Shown one piece after another: positions 26,241 through 39,842 of a stretch of 64,000 nt of DNA. Source of the stretch: Nymphaea colorata (lineage: Eukaryota; Streptophyta; Magnoliopsida; Nymphaeales; Nymphaeaceae); assembly GCF_008831285.2 (NCBI RefSeq), contig NC_045146.1, positions 24,445,703 to 24,509,702 of the forward strand, in the 5' to 3' direction. The notes below the pieces were generated by a model that saw nothing but the letters and a program-made list of their open reading frames with translations, was not told where the DNA came from and ran no database searches. The first letter of the stretch is position 1; each line of letters opens with the position of its first letter. A program made the translations under genes and the position numbers.

Positions 26241-26248
26241 ATTGGCGG
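26241..26248 (+). promoter_or_regulatory. E2F-like site upstream of RAD17
   Basis: ATTGGCGG fits the plant E2F consensus WTTSSCSS. It lies 357 bp upstream of the RAD17 ATG, in the expected promoter. RAD17 acts in S phase and DNA-damage response, where E2F control is plausible. A single degenerate 8-mer can occur by chance, so binding is inference. Confidence 0.35.
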
Positions 26249-26434
26249 TGAACTCCAAAGTCCTCATTTCCCTCCCAAATCCATCTTCCTCTGGAAGCCA
26301 CCACTCTGTATCTTATATCTCTGGAAGCCACCACTCGACTCTACTCTCCGTCTCTCCCTCTCTTTTGCCGTCTGACTAGTCTCCGACTTTGATATGGTCA
26401 TCGCCGTTGCACACGACGACGTTAGGGTTTGAAG

Positions 26435-26527
26435 ATGGGAGACCGCATCCACGAGTCTTCTATGCATGTTCGATGGGTTCGTGACGTTGTTCTTGCGTAT
26501 CTCACGATTCGGTGGGTGCTTTTTTAG
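26435..26527 (+). other. Possible 30-aa upstream ORF, or end of a leader intron, before RAD17
   Basis: An ATG at 26435 opens a 30-codon frame ending at TAG 26525-26527, 77 bases before the RAD17 ATG. If present in the mRNA it would be an upstream ORF. The same TAG follows a T run (GGGTGCTTTTTTAG), so it may instead be a 3' splice acceptor of a 5' UTR intron, which would remove the frame. The sequence alone does not decide. Confidence 0.35.
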
Positions 26528-26604
26528 GATGAAGGAATCTGCATGCAATTTTGTGGGTCGCTATTGGATGCGACGATGCGGTGTTGTCGCATGCTCTGAT
26601 TGCC

Positions 26605-29600
26605 ATGGCGAAGAGGAACTTCAATGCGGTCGTCGTGTTGTCTTCCGACGAAGAGGATGAAGGTGCGGGTGCACGAGTTCACCGTAAAGCGAAGTCGGAG
26701 CCGAGGAGGAACGAAGCTCGCAAGAAATCAAGGGGCTTGAGGAGAGATTCGGTGCCGTGTGGTCGACTTCTTGCGGGATCTAACAAGATTGAAGAGGTAG
26801 TACACTGTTTCGATGGGTTTGGTTTTCTGTCTCCCTTTTTTTGGCATTATGGAAATTGTTGGGTCGACTGAGGGTTTCGGTAACTGGAGAACGGGGCGGT
26901 GATTGTTCGAGAAATGGTTTTTTTTTCTCCCGTTATTATGACTTCCGTGCACAGATTGTTTTTCTGGTGTTTTTCCATTGTGATGGACTGAGAAAGTTGC
27001 TTAACCGAATTATTGGAACATCGATCTATTTCCTCCATCTCGTAGCGCATAACTAAGAATTGGCGTGACGGTAATCGTTGGATCAGGTGGACTTATTGTC
27101 ATCTGCTTCCAAGTTCATATTTTCTAAATTGTCGCTTTATTTTGGCGTCATCGCTATTTACGTTAGTTAAATTATCACTATTTAAATAAATGGAATTGTT
27201 TACACCTTTCTTTGCGAGCATGAATATGGAACAGATGCGTCTTTTCATTTTCAAGTTTGAAACATGTTTCATGAAATATAGCCCGTTTGCATTGGGCGAT
27301 CTAAAAGAGAATACCGATCGTCATGGTATGATGAAATTATCTACGTATGTAAACCAATGAAAATCATAGACCAATATGACCTCAATGTCAAAAAAGTAAT
27401 ATGTTGACCTGAATGAATTTAACATTTAAAATTCATATGATTCCCTTGTGCTAATCTATTATTTTTCCCTCCAGTTTGTTGACATTGAACGTTTAACGTT
27501 ATCGTTCTTCAAGGTTTTTTTGTAAGTTTTTAATGTGCCGGAAGGTGGAACGATTGAATCTTGAACTGCATTTCAGGTATCTTTTTTCGTCTGTATAGAG
27601 CTTGTACTAGATTTTTAGCGGTTTAGAATATGTGGGTTCCTTTCTAGCTGGTGCGGGCAAGATCAAGTATTTCAATGATTTTTGGTTCTTGTTTCCACTT
27701 TTCTCTGTTATTGCTTTATTGAATGCTTGATAAAGGTTTTGTCTTTTTAACTGCAGGATTTTGCAAATTTTTTCCCCTCAGATCTCTGTGAAGATCTTCT
27801 TCAGTTTACTTCCAAACCTGGTATGCTTGACTGTGCAACAACTTTTTATTCTGGAGCATCATGTTGTTTTTCTTTTTATTTTATATGGATTTTAATTGGT
27901 AAACATCTACAAAGAAGATTGGTTTCCACAATTGTTTGAATATTGATAGATGCGTTGAAACTTGAAAGATGTAGATTGAAGATTTGTTCCAATGCCTCCT
28001 GGCATGTTTCTCTCATGGTGGTTATGATATTATTGGCTGATTATTCTTCTAAATATTACATTCATGAATGGATACTTGCTTGGTACAATCCTTTTTTTTA
28101 AAAAAAAAAAAAGTGGCATCCAAGTTTCCTTTGTATGTGGGTTACTCAAACACTGGAAGTGTTCAGTCAAACTATTTGTTATTTACTTATTTATTGATAG
28201 ATGAAATCCCTTCTGTGGGATTCTTCTCTTATAACTTTTGTTTCCTTAGGTTGCACACTTATTGATTAATGTTTCGGAATTTGAGGTGCAATGATGTCTT
28301 GATCCCCTCCCAGATATGATATTAGATTGTTGCTTCATGTATCCCCCCTTTGCTGACCCCAATAAGCATTCCTCAGCATTGCCTTCTCATCCACTATTCC
28401 TGTGTTTGCATGATATGTGTGTGTTTCTGTTATATATCGAACATGTCTTTGTATGTATAGACTTGCTATATATGTAAATATTAATATAGCAAGTGAAAGT
28501 TAAATTGGATTGTCATTTCTACTTTTTACAATAGTGTGGAAATCCTGAGTGGCTAAAAATCATGATAAGGCTTAAAAATCTTGATAAGGCTTGTAGTTTT
28601 CAAAGTTCAGCCGGCATAGCACAATTTTTAAGCACAAGAGGAGAACAGAAGTGAGTTTCACGACTGCACAAGACCCTACAATCATTACGTTGCTTTGCTT
28701 TCATTTATTTGACATTTATGGTGGCATGTCAGGTGAGTGTGGGCTTCCTATTGCCAGTAATATATTTGTATATAAATATTTGTTAGTGGCTTTGAAGTTT
28801 GTGTCGATATCCTTTAATGGGGTAAAATTGATTATGGATTACTGATTTGGCTAATAATCTATGAGCCACAAGTCCACTTGTGGCCTTGGATATTATTGAA
28901 TGTAAATCATTGCACAAACCTATGCAAAACTGGGTTAATAGCAGCAGATAGCCCTTTTGAGGAATTAAACTTTTTTGCTTTCTACTTTGTACTGTTTGTT
29001 GATTACTCCTTCGGGCATCCACTGATTTTGAGTTGAGCTTAAATTATTTCTTTATTTCTTCCTGTGATTAGGCATGGATCTTTTGAAAAATTTCCTTGAA
29101 TTTTTCTTATTTGCGATTATTTATGTTTCCGTTATTAAATATATATGTGTTTTTCAGTTAAAAGTAAAGCTGGATCAGGTACTGGTGACAGTGGCTGCAA
29201 CGGTTTGTGGGTTGAAAAATACAGGCCAAACTCAATAACCGAGCTTGTGGTCCATCATAAGAAGGTTTTTGTTTCATCTTATTTTGTTACATGGTTCCCT
29301 TAATATATGTTTAATCCATAATCACAAATGTAGGCAATATTTGGAAAATACTGTGTTTTTATCACCAAAACATCTTAACCTGTCTCAAGATTTTCAAAAT
29401 ATTGCAAGAATATATTTCCTTTGATAACGTCACAACATTATCATGATATTTGTTTATTTCCATAGAAATTCCTTTTTTGATGCATTTTTAATGTCTGTTT
29501 CCAGGTGTTGCTTATTTTAGAAATGTTAAAGGCGATTTTGTTCCTTCGTCAATATACTTGTAAAAAAAATAGTATTTGAATCCTGCCTCTCCCACTTGTT

Positions 29601-32600
29601 GCCGACATCAGAGAAAGGAGGCATGATAGGTGGAACTCCCTCCCCTACTGTTGTTTTTTGTTCCTAAATCCTTCCTGAGCCCTTTATTCCACCTCTCCTC
29701 TCCAATCCTCGATCTAACTTGTGTTCCCTATAAAAAAACCTTATGAAAATTTCATATATTTTTAAATTCCCGAGGTTTTCCCAAGAAAATACATCTCTTC
29801 CAAAAAATACATGATAAAAAACTTGCCGCTGACAACATGAGAACTATGTTTGTGACTATGGATTCAATTCTTCGTACTGCCCAGTATTTTGTTAACACAT
29901 TTTAAGAATCTTTTATATATTGTTTTCTTTATTTTTCTTTCATATACTTGCTGAATGGGTATATGGTCTATGTGGTGTTTCACTAGCATGGGAGGTAACC
30001 TTTTCTCTGTTGGTATTGTCCTTCAAATTGCAGTGCTCCTTTGGAATAAAGTGTGACTTAATAGCTGAATTTTCTAAAATAGGCTAAATAGGTTAGTTGG
30101 ACGTGAAAAGGGCCTCATATGAGGATGTAAAACAGTATATATGCACAGTAAGACTTTTGCATTGATTTCCTTTTTTGTTTGAATTTGAATAATAGGATCC
30201 AGTGTTGCAACAATGAGAAAAGGGAGAAGTGATTGCCATTTTGTAATTAAGGCTATGTTCTGTACCGTAGAATGGCATGACGAAAATAAGAAAGTATTTC
30301 CACTAAGAAATTTGAGAAGTTTTCTCTTGAAAAGATGAGAAAATCTTAATAAGCAACAAATCTGTTTTTTTTATTTATTTAAACAAAGTACTTTCTTAAA
30401 ATGGCAAATGTATTCAAATTTCAAAGATATGATTTTAGCGTATTTATATGGTGGATTCTTTTCATAAATGTGTTAGTTGGATCAGTTAGCTCACAACTGA
30501 TTTGATCAATTGTTATGGACATGAATGCTGCGATAACTGTCTTACTGAAGTTGATCAGTTGCTGTCAAGATTGGGTGTATCTAGATGGACTCAAGAAAAT
30601 TTACAGGCCTCCTTTATTTTTTTTTTCTTGGAAAAAATTTTATGCTTGTCATATTTTGGTATGTGGTGCTTACCTGATTTCCTTTTTGCCTCCTTATTCA
30701 TAAAATAGGAACCGTATTAGGGACAATTTACTTTTCTCTCACGTTATGTATATTGGACTATATGACGTTCTTTGGCTAATTACAGTTATATAGCGTGGTC
30801 TTCATGTTGAAATTTTCTTTTGGTAGCCTTGTCTTGCAGGTTGATGAAGTGAAGTTGTGGCTAGAAGAAAGATTAATAAGCCCAAAGGTTTCTGCTGCCT
30901 GAGCGAAATTCCTTATTCCCTTCTATCTCATTTAGTCTGTAATTGTGCTATTGAAAAGATGGTTGTGTCATGAAAAACATGGTTCTTGAAATGCTTTTTG
31001 AAATCTATGATGAATTGCGAAGCTCGTGGAACTCTATTTCCTAAAATGATGTCCGCGATGGAGAAATATCTACTGTGATGCAGTCGCAGACATCAGTGCT
31101 TTCTTAAGATTAGCACACTAGTTGTCTGATTTTAACATCTGTTAGCCTGCGACCAACAGAGAAAGGCAACTCATGCACTCTGTTCCAGTGAAAGCCCAGC
31201 CTCCACTGAAATCTCTAATATTGCATTCATGATCAGGTGTAACGCACTAACAAACTTATATACTTCGACTCTTTAGATTGGGGTGGTTTTATTATCCCTA
31301 ATATCCACCCGATACTGAATTATACTGAAACGGATCCTTGCTTGACCCACAGGGTCCAGTCCCTAACAACATCCCATTAGTGTTTGAGAACTTTCTTATT
31401 CGGTGGCTTATCATTAACCTGGTCAAAAAAAATGAAAAACCAGGAAGTTGGCTAGACTAAGTTGAGTCACGTGATGATCAGGCCTAGTCATCCATGTTTC
31501 TGGTGAGTCAATGAGTCGCAGGTTCATTTGACTGTGTTGTGTATATAATATATGTGTTTAGTAAGTGATATTAAATTGTGTGTGTGTGTGTCCCATTGAT
31601 TTCAGTATATTACACATACAAGATGCACAAACATCTACCAGTAACACAGCTATGTTAAATGTAATATTACAATTTGCATTTTACATATAAGAATGTCATT
31701 ATAGATTTTTGTATACAATATATTAATCTGATAATGAATTTAAATCACTATTATATATGTACATAAGTCCTTTATGTGAAAATGAAGTTGTCAAATCCAG
31801 GTCAAGTCATCGAGTTGACCTGACACAAAGCCAAAAATGAAAATTGCATATGAGACTGAACTAATGAACTTGACTCAATTAACAACGCCAAACTTGAAGT
31901 GGAGTCAAGTCTAATCTACATACTTGTGGCTGACTTCACCTGTCGTAGTTGACAATTAAGCATGGTGAGTTGGTGCAACACCAGTACCTGGTGCACATAC
32001 AACAAGAGTATAGTGACCTCCTCAAAAAGCCCATGTTACATAGGTTATCAGTAGTGCTTATGAGTATTTAGTATTTACTCGTTATATGCCTATATCCTGA
32101 ATTTTACTGAGTTTCTCCCGAGAAAAAAAAATTGTTGAAAATGCCTCAAATCTTATGCTGAGAATTGTGGGAAGCATTATATCGTACTGACTAATGAATC
32201 ACTAAGGTAGATGAGGAGAAAAAAAAACTTTGGAAGTAAAACATGTATATGGAATGCAACAGTGGACACATTTTTTAAGAATTGATGGGGGTCCTTTAAG
32301 GAAGTAAAAGTACTTGTCATATTAGGAGAAATTTCCATCTCTGCATGTGGTGTAGAAAAAATTATGGCTTTGCCTTACGGCAAATAATTTGGCACATTAT
32401 GATGCCTTTATTTTTCCTTTGGAAATACTGACACATGCTTTTGGTGAGATAAGATTCAATGGATATGGTTTCCAACGTTTTTCTCTTTTGTTATTATTCC
32501 GGTGCTCATTGATAATTTTTGTAGTGGTTATTCTTCTGGTTGTTTTATCATTGCGTGCCTCTAAAATTTATGACTAACATTACACTTTAATTTGCTTTTT

Positions 32601-35600
32601 TATAGAAAAGATATGGTGACAACGTTCTTGTTATTACTGGTCCAGCGGGCATCGGAAAATCGGTATCCTCTTGTTCACCAATGTTTTCCTTAAGCATTCA
32701 CAAATTTATGTTCTTCTGGTAGTACTTCTCAGATCTAGACTTGAAAATGTTGTGTGTTGTCTTGTAAACTGAATAGATGTCAACCATATCTTACTTTCAT
32801 GTCTATGTGTGCATCTTGCAAATTTTGAGAAGCCTTCTCTGATGCCCAAGTGGATAAATACTTGGATGGACATTAAAAAAGGATATTAACAGTTACTTAA
32901 TATCTTTGATGTATGAACCATTGTGACAAATATCATTCTTGTGTTTTAATTGGTAAGGCTTTTCTCGGGTATTTTTCAGCAAAGTTGTTTTTCTTGGGAA
33001 AATCCTAGGGAAATGAAAAAAGTCTAAAAATTAGGTAAAAATAAAATAAATGAGAAACAACTAACAAGACATTAGGAAACTAGATAAAATGGTAAAATTA
33101 ATGTTTTAATGATGATAAAAATGAGAAGAGATAATTTTATTTAAGTTTAAATTTGAATCTGTATATTTATCAAAAAAATAGAAAAATTGAATGCTGCTTT
33201 CTACTTGCTAGTTGCTTCCTACCTAAGTCACATAGGCACATGTGATTTGCCACATACCTGTGTCGGTATGTGGGTATGGCGACACGGGTATATGGGTACG
33301 GCTACTCTTTAAAACATGCAAAATTATATTTTCAAACTTAATTTTTTCTTCAATTTTGATTTTTTCCTTCTTTTGTGTTTCTATCCACCAATATTCTATA
33401 TTTTCCTCTCATTTTTCTTTAATTTTGAGAATTTTTTGTGGATTATTGTATTTACAATATATATATTTTACATATGCACTCTGCCGTACCCCCATACCCA
33501 AATATTGTAAAATCGCTGTACCCGTACCCTACCTGTATCGTACCTGTACCCATGTGACTTAGCTTCCTACTTTCCAAGTAATTGGAAACTTTGGACAACC
33601 ACTTGCTGATTCTGTTTGTTGTGCTGCTCCTGTTTCCAGTTCCTTCGCTTTCGACTATCATCTGAAGTCTGAATAATTATTCAGTTGAATGAAAGCAATG
33701 GCTTATGGCTTTAACTTAGTATTAGTGCATAACTAAATGGATTTTAAAATTATAGGTGGATGAGAGTCACGTGGCACCATTTTTTGTTTAAAGCAGATCA
33801 GTTATTATTGCTTGAAGGACATTCTCCAGACAACAGCAATATGTTATATCCGACATAGTTTGCCTGGGTCTAGGTCATGTTAGTTTTTTAATCCAAGGAA
33901 ATTATGTAATGAGTTCATGACTTGGCCAAGTTAGAAGATTGCTGGTGTTACTTCCATTTTATATGATTTGAAGGTTGCACTCTGCTGTTGGTATATTCAA
34001 CTGAAAACCTTTTTCCCCATCAATTGATGTCATGCAGGCTACAGTTTATGTTGTTGCATCCGACCTTGGAGCAGAAGTTTGTGAATGGAAAACACCAACT
34101 CCTACCGTCTGGCAAGAATATAGCCATTCTTTTAAGTCGGGTATTTTACATGATATGTGAAATTTTCTTTGGACATGCGTGAAAACTCCATCAGTAAACT
34201 TCATAATTCAAAGTTTTAGTGGAAAAGATGATAGAATTGATCAAACAAAAGAATACTATTAAAGGTTAAAGAAGGACAGGGTTCGACCTGATTGAGGTTG
34301 AACGAGTCCAAACTGGGGAAGCAAAAGCATAGAATATGTTCATGATTACGTCAAAGCCACACTTGTGAACATGCTCGTGTAAAAGTGTCAACATGGTGAT
34401 GGACCCTGCTGTCCTTTTAGTCCTGTCCATGTGACAGGTGGCATGGTATTTGTTCTACTGACTTTGGCTTGTACAGAAGCTTATGATTGTTGGTTAAGAG
34501 TGTTTTCTCTTTTTTTCTGTTACCCTTGAATAGTTCTGTTGCCTTATGTTGGGACTTATATTACATCCAGGCCTGCAGTACAGGTCTAAGTTGGACGAGT
34601 TTGAGGCCTTTGTGGATGGGATACAGAAGTATCCATTGCTACCATCTGCGTCTGATGGAGTTCCAAAAACACCTGTGATGCTGTTAATTGATGATCTTCC
34701 TTTGACTAGCAGAAGGGATTCTTGTGGAAGGCTCTGTAAATGTTTGCAGTGGCTTGCACAGTCAGCTCAATATCCAACAATTGTATCAATTACAGAATGT
34801 GGTAAATCTGAAGCTGGTTGTACCACATATTATGGGGAAGAAGTAGTATCATATCTTGAGAAGTTCGGAGTTCCGAAGGTAGTTTTCCTTGTAGTTTGGC
34901 AAGCTTGTTTATTCCCCTTTTTCTCAGGTGGCCTTTTACAAACCTCTGAAACCCCTTTTCAGGTGGCTTTTAATCCCATCACAGTAAATTCTATCAAGAG
35001 GGTACTTGCTAAAATATGCAAAGAAGAGGAGCTGAGTATGTCCCCTGGATGGATAGATCATATAGCTAGAGGAAGTGGGGGTGATATAAGACATGCGATA
35101 ATGTCCTTGCAATATTACTCTCTGAGAGTAGATCTTATGCTTTCCTCGCCGTTGTCCAACCTGGTTATCTCAACTCCAAAGTCTGAAGCTAGTAAATCTG
35201 GACGCCGCTTTTCAAATCCAACAATCAGATATGATTTTAATGAAGGCTTCATCCCATTGGCAGTGGGCAGAGATGAAACATTGACTCTATTTCATGGTCT
35301 GGGGAAGTTTTTGCACAACAAAAGAGATCCAATAGCTGCTGTAGAAAATGGTATGTTATCGAAGTTTCCATTTCATTGTCTGTGACTGCAACTTTTTTAT
35401 GTAACAAATTTCCTTTACTTTTCGTCAGAATGAGTTACCTGTATGTATATATTGGGAGGTATTTGTGATAGTTGACAACTTGACTGTGCTATATATGCTT
35501 AGCGTTCCCTCTTGCTTCCATTTTGTTTTCCTGTTCTTCATCAATATACATAAAATATATATATGTATATATATAGGTGGCCCTTGTAACTAAATTGGAT

Positions 35601-38518
35601 ATCATAACCTCTGCACTGAGATCTGAACCTGTAGTGTACATATGATTGGCTTGATACTGAAGTGGCAAGAAGGATTTAATGTTGAATGTTGTAGCCGAAG
35701 ATTAGCACCTTGTGATAGGCTTTGATTGGATACATCATTATAGAATGCTATACCTTTCTTTGGTAAGTGAACTTTTTGTTAATTCCTTTCCTTGGGTTCT
35801 GATTTTGTATGATTATATAGTATGGGTGCTTTAAAAGGTTCCAATATGTTTGTGCGATTGTTGGTACTCTTGGTCAAGGTCATAAAGCCTAGTGGCTCAG
35901 AACGACTTATTATCAGATTTTGTCTATTTCTTTCTCTGAAATAACAAATGAATCTGTTAAGCACATTGGTCAAGAACTTACTAAATTTGAACAATGAGAA
36001 AAGCGAGTAAAGTTTGTTCCATTTGATCCCATCATTTTGAACAATTCATGAAGAGTTCTGGGAAGGCCCTCTTTTGTTTAATAGACCAGCACTTTCTCTC
36101 TTTCCGTCCTCCTTACCTCTTTATTGGTTTGTAGTGATGGCATATTGAATTTGCCTTGACGGTTCCCAACCTCTGTTCTTTGATCTCCTGTTTGCTTTCT
36201 CTTAGTTATATGCGTATATTGATTTTTATAGATTATAGTACTAATGTACACATTATATTTCTAATGTAATATTCAAGTGGTGCAACGTGTTATTAAGAAG
36301 ATATTATTATACACAATTCTATGCTTTATGCTTATATTCGTGCTTTGTAGATTAATACCATGATTTATGATGTCAACTAGTTTGATGACTCACATATGCA
36401 TGCACATAATGTTCATATGATCTGTCAATGCATGCTGCAGGCTGAACATTTCAGTATATTCAGCTTTTGAGATGTGTTCTCGTTTATGTCTTTATGAATA
36501 ATTATTATTCATATTTTGTCCTCCTAACACTTTTAAAAATTGCTTTTTGTATGATGGGAGATGGTTGCTTTCCTTTGCGCAAAGAGTTGGTGAGGCTTCC
36601 TCTGAAAATGGATTCTCCTGAGAATATCTTTTTACAGGCACATGGTGAAGCAAGGCAGGTTCTTGAATTTCTCCATGAGAATGGTAATCTACATGTTCAC
36701 ACAAATATTCGCAGGAAGTTTTCCTGCAAAAGGGAGGGAGAGAGAGAGGCTTCAGTGTATCAGCTTTTTGTGGTTATTGTGTTCTATGTTTTTCATTTGT
36801 ATTTTTTATTTTATCTTGATTTAAAGTTTGTACTTGCAATTGAAAATTTGATATTTTGCGTTGACTGTGCAATTTGGGTGACTTATGTACCTCTAAATTC
36901 CAGTATTACATCTTGATTGATGTTTAAAGTTCCCACGTTCTTTTGAAAAGGTTCCTGCCTACTTGCATTCATCAGACATGGTGCTGGTAAAGGAACCAAA
37001 ATCTTAGTTGTTGGGTGCAGCTTATTTACTTGACTTTTGGAACCAAGCTCAAATTATGACTCTTTTTAAGTTATAATTTATGGACACCCAAGTCCAACCT
37101 AGAGCTATCTATTAGATTTGTTCCTTTCTTATTTTTTGCCTTCTATTTTGAAGTTTGAAATGATTTTGAAAAGAAAAAGGTCATGATTTTCTCGTGAAAC
37201 TTTTTTTCTACAAATTTGCATCTTGTACCTCTTTAGTGAGAATGGTTCTGATGGGTATGAAATGTCAAATGAAGTTTCATGCTTGACCAATCATTTTATG
37301 TTTATTGTAACCAAGTGTCCCGTCTTGATTTCCACAAAATCTATCAAATTGGTTGCTGTGTATAAGACTTTTTGTGAAATTACAGAGGCAATTGCATGCG
37401 GTGCATAGAAGTGTATTAAAACTTGTTGCCTTCATGAGAACTTTCTGCATCTTGACCCACTCAGTAAATTTTCTGTTCGAATAAATGAAGCAAACTGGTT
37501 CAGCACAGCAATCAATTTATCGTCTGTGAATAGGAATTCTTAACTTTTGGCTGCTGCCATTTTCATGACTGTGTCCATTAAGCAAAATATTTTAGAATTT
37601 TAATTTCCTTCTTTCTGGTTCATCCATGAATAAAATCCTCTTTTCATAGGGTTTGCACTAGCGTGCCTAACATGAATGTCTTCCCCTTGTATTTTCATTG
37701 TCTGTATCCATTCACTAGGCTTCAATGTCTGTCTGTCTGCCAGTGCTGGATTTCATATGTGATGAAGCAGTTGACGATGCATTTACAGTGGCCTCTTATT
37801 TTAGTGAAGCCGATGGGCTTGTTGCAACTTCTTTGTCGTCATCTAGAACGGCCATGTTGGATCGCTATGATGCAAGAAGCCTTTCACAGTTTCTGGCTGC
37901 ATCCGTTGCCACACGTGGAGTGCTGTTTGGTAATTCACGGCCTTCAAGCTCCAGGTCTGCTTTCTTCCCCTTTTTACACCAGATATTACTTGCTTCTGTT
38001 TTTCCATAGACTTTTTGGTGTTTGCGCATGCTTTGACATTGTGGTATGCAGATGGCATTCAATACGCAGCCCAAAGCTATGGCAGGTTGAGCAATCATTC
38101 CAGCAGCGAAAGGTGCTATCTTTTGCAACTACATCATATTATTTATTTTTTCGCTCTGCTTAGGCTCTTCTAATGCTAACAGTGATCAATGTATTTGGCG
38201 AGCTGTGTTTCATGCGCTCTTCTTTTTATTGGATGTGTGATGCAGAAGGAAATTCTTGAAAAAAGGTTAGAGATTTGTAGCAACTTCACTTCATCTAGCT
38301 TCTCTATCTTTGCTGCTGAGTTCAACCCCAGTTTGAGATGGCTGGAACATCGAGTTGCTATGAGCGCTGAAGCTGGAGAGCCTCCTGTGCAGTTACTGGG
38401 TAAGGCTGAATCTGGTTGGACTCATTCTGGTAGAAATTTTTTTTCCAGCAGGCATGCTAGTTCTGACTTTCCCAACGAAGAGTTGGGAGAAAGTGAAGAT
38501 GAGATAGAAGACTGGTGA
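26605..38518 (+). CDS. RAD17: RAD17 cell-cycle checkpoint clamp loader
   Basis: AAA+ protein that, with RFC2-5, loads the 9-1-1 (RAD9-RAD1-HUS1) clamp at damaged DNA in the nucleus. Coding exons: 26605-26796, 27757-27820, 29158-29264, 30840-30887, 32606-32662, 34038-34140, 34571-34878, 34963-35350, 36561-36683, 37744-37954, 38052-38112 and 38246-38518. They sum to 1935 nt, 644 aa. The N-terminus is charged and disordered with a Ser/acidic cluster ([11 protein letters not shown]). [20 protein letters not shown] at about 103-122 is the typical start of the RFC-like module. Walker A is [10 protein letters not shown] (149-158). The Walker B-like segment is VMLLIDDLP (226-234). Arg-finger and lid regions follow ([13 protein letters not shown]). 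[19 protein letters not shown] and the acidic end DEIEDW match the family C-terminus. The exon 9 acceptor is uncertain: AG at 36559-36560 or one 24 nt downstream both keep frame. Introns 1-5 are long (about 1-1.7 kb). The first in-frame ATG was used. Confidence 0.94.
33215..33570. mobile_element. 340-bp non-autonomous DNA transposon (MITE) in RAD17 intron 5
   Basis: The element is 33223-33562. Its terminal inverted repeats are CTAAGTCACAT at the left and ATGTGACTTAG at the right, 11 of 11 matching. Similarity continues inward: both arms carry runs of GGGTA/GGGTAC-type sequence (TACCC on the right). It is flanked by the direct duplication CTTCCTAC at 33215-33222 and 33563-33570; counted as 9 bp it is GCTTCCTAC. 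An 8-9 bp duplication fits hAT (8 bp) or Mutator-like (9 bp) elements. There is no transposase frame. It lies wholly within intron 5 (32663-34037), so it should not alter the protein. Confidence 0.88.
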
Positions 38519-39114
38519 CTCTCTCTCTCTCGTAGCTAAATCACTTACAATTTTGTTATATAGAGATAAGATCAAAAAATTGTATAGCCCCTCGTAAAAG
38601 ATTATTCATGTAAACGCTAAAATTTTATTCATAAAGTAAGCCACTCGTTCGGTGCATTCAAAGTTGCAAGTGCTTTGTGGCTTTTCAACTTTGCCTGCCA
38701 GAAAAGCATGCAGTAGGAGTCCAAGGCTTATGAGTGCTGCTTTTTTCATTAGTCGAAATATGGATAGGCTGGTGCGCCACCCTCGACTTTAAATAGGTAG
38801 GACGGCGTTGCTGTTTTGTGAGAGTTCTTATCAGGTAATGTATGGATAGGCTGGGCTGGGGTTCTATTCTCGGGTGAAAGCCATGACAACCAGAAAACGA
38901 CCAAGTGAATTTTGTGAAAAACCAAAACCAATGCGTATGGGCTTGTATCGTCTTTAATTGTTTTGATCCTTCAGATTAAAAAATATTGTTTAAAACACTG
39001 TAAACTGATTTGAAAGTTGGAAATTAAAAAGAAAAAACTTACAAAGTTGCAAACAGCCCTGCATCGTTCCCACCCAAAGGGCCGAGACACCGATATAAAC
39101 TATACAGCTTACTG

Positions 39115-39152
39115 CTCTCTCTCCCTCTCTCTCTCTTCTCTCTTTCTCTCTA
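39115..39152. repeat. CT-rich simple repeat
   Basis: Imperfect CT tract with interruptions in the RAD17 downstream spacer. Confidence 0.8.
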
Positions 39153-39842
39153 AATTATTTGGTACTATTTAAATTACAGTCGGCCTAACCCAATTTCGAA
39201 TTTTTTACTGGAAAAGTTCTTGGTGATTTCTCTAAAGCCGAGACATGTAACTCTGACTGGGATGCATCTGCCAGCTGCATCAGTAGGTAGGCAGGCAGAG
39301 GTAGGCAATGCGAACAGAGCAGTTGCTTGGAGCACTAAAAATTAACACTGTTTACATAAAAGTACAAAAGTGCATGTACGTTCTGGAATGCCATCAATGA
39401 CGGTCCGAACATGGCGATACTAGATACCGAAGGACTGGGGAGTGGCAGAGTACTAAATACTGGACGGACTGACAGTATACGCATCAAAAGGTAATATATA
39501 GTTTACTTCATGCAAGACATTATGTGAAGTAGATTTACTTTGCTTCTACCGTGCCTGATTTTGGTGTTTGATGACGAGAAAAACTCTTTTACGGGAGTTC
39601 TCTTGTAAAGTAAACAAGTTTACCATGGTAAAAGAGTTGGATCCTCACCGGGCCAGCTTGTTGCTTATGCCGGTTTACGCCTTCACCATTGTTGATAAAG
39701 GAGAGACATTCTTCCCCTCGTAGAAGAGGAAGAACGTCCCCAGCTATCAATCACCCTCCTGGGGCTTCTTGTAGCAAAGGACACACCTCCATCTAATTGG
39801 AGCTTATTCTTCTATCTAAGTAGTGTTAGGATTTAGGACTTT

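Larger units (their letters stand above)
24578..26604. other. Synaptotagmin 3' UTR, spacer and RAD17 promoter/5' UTR
   Basis: The first few hundred bases are likely 3' UTR and hold a partial duplication (24697-24903). The middle is AT-rich spacer with no coding signal. The last about 400 bases are richer in GC and hold an E2F-like site (26241-26248), a possible upstream ORF (26435-26527) and the RAD17 leader. Confidence 0.55.
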
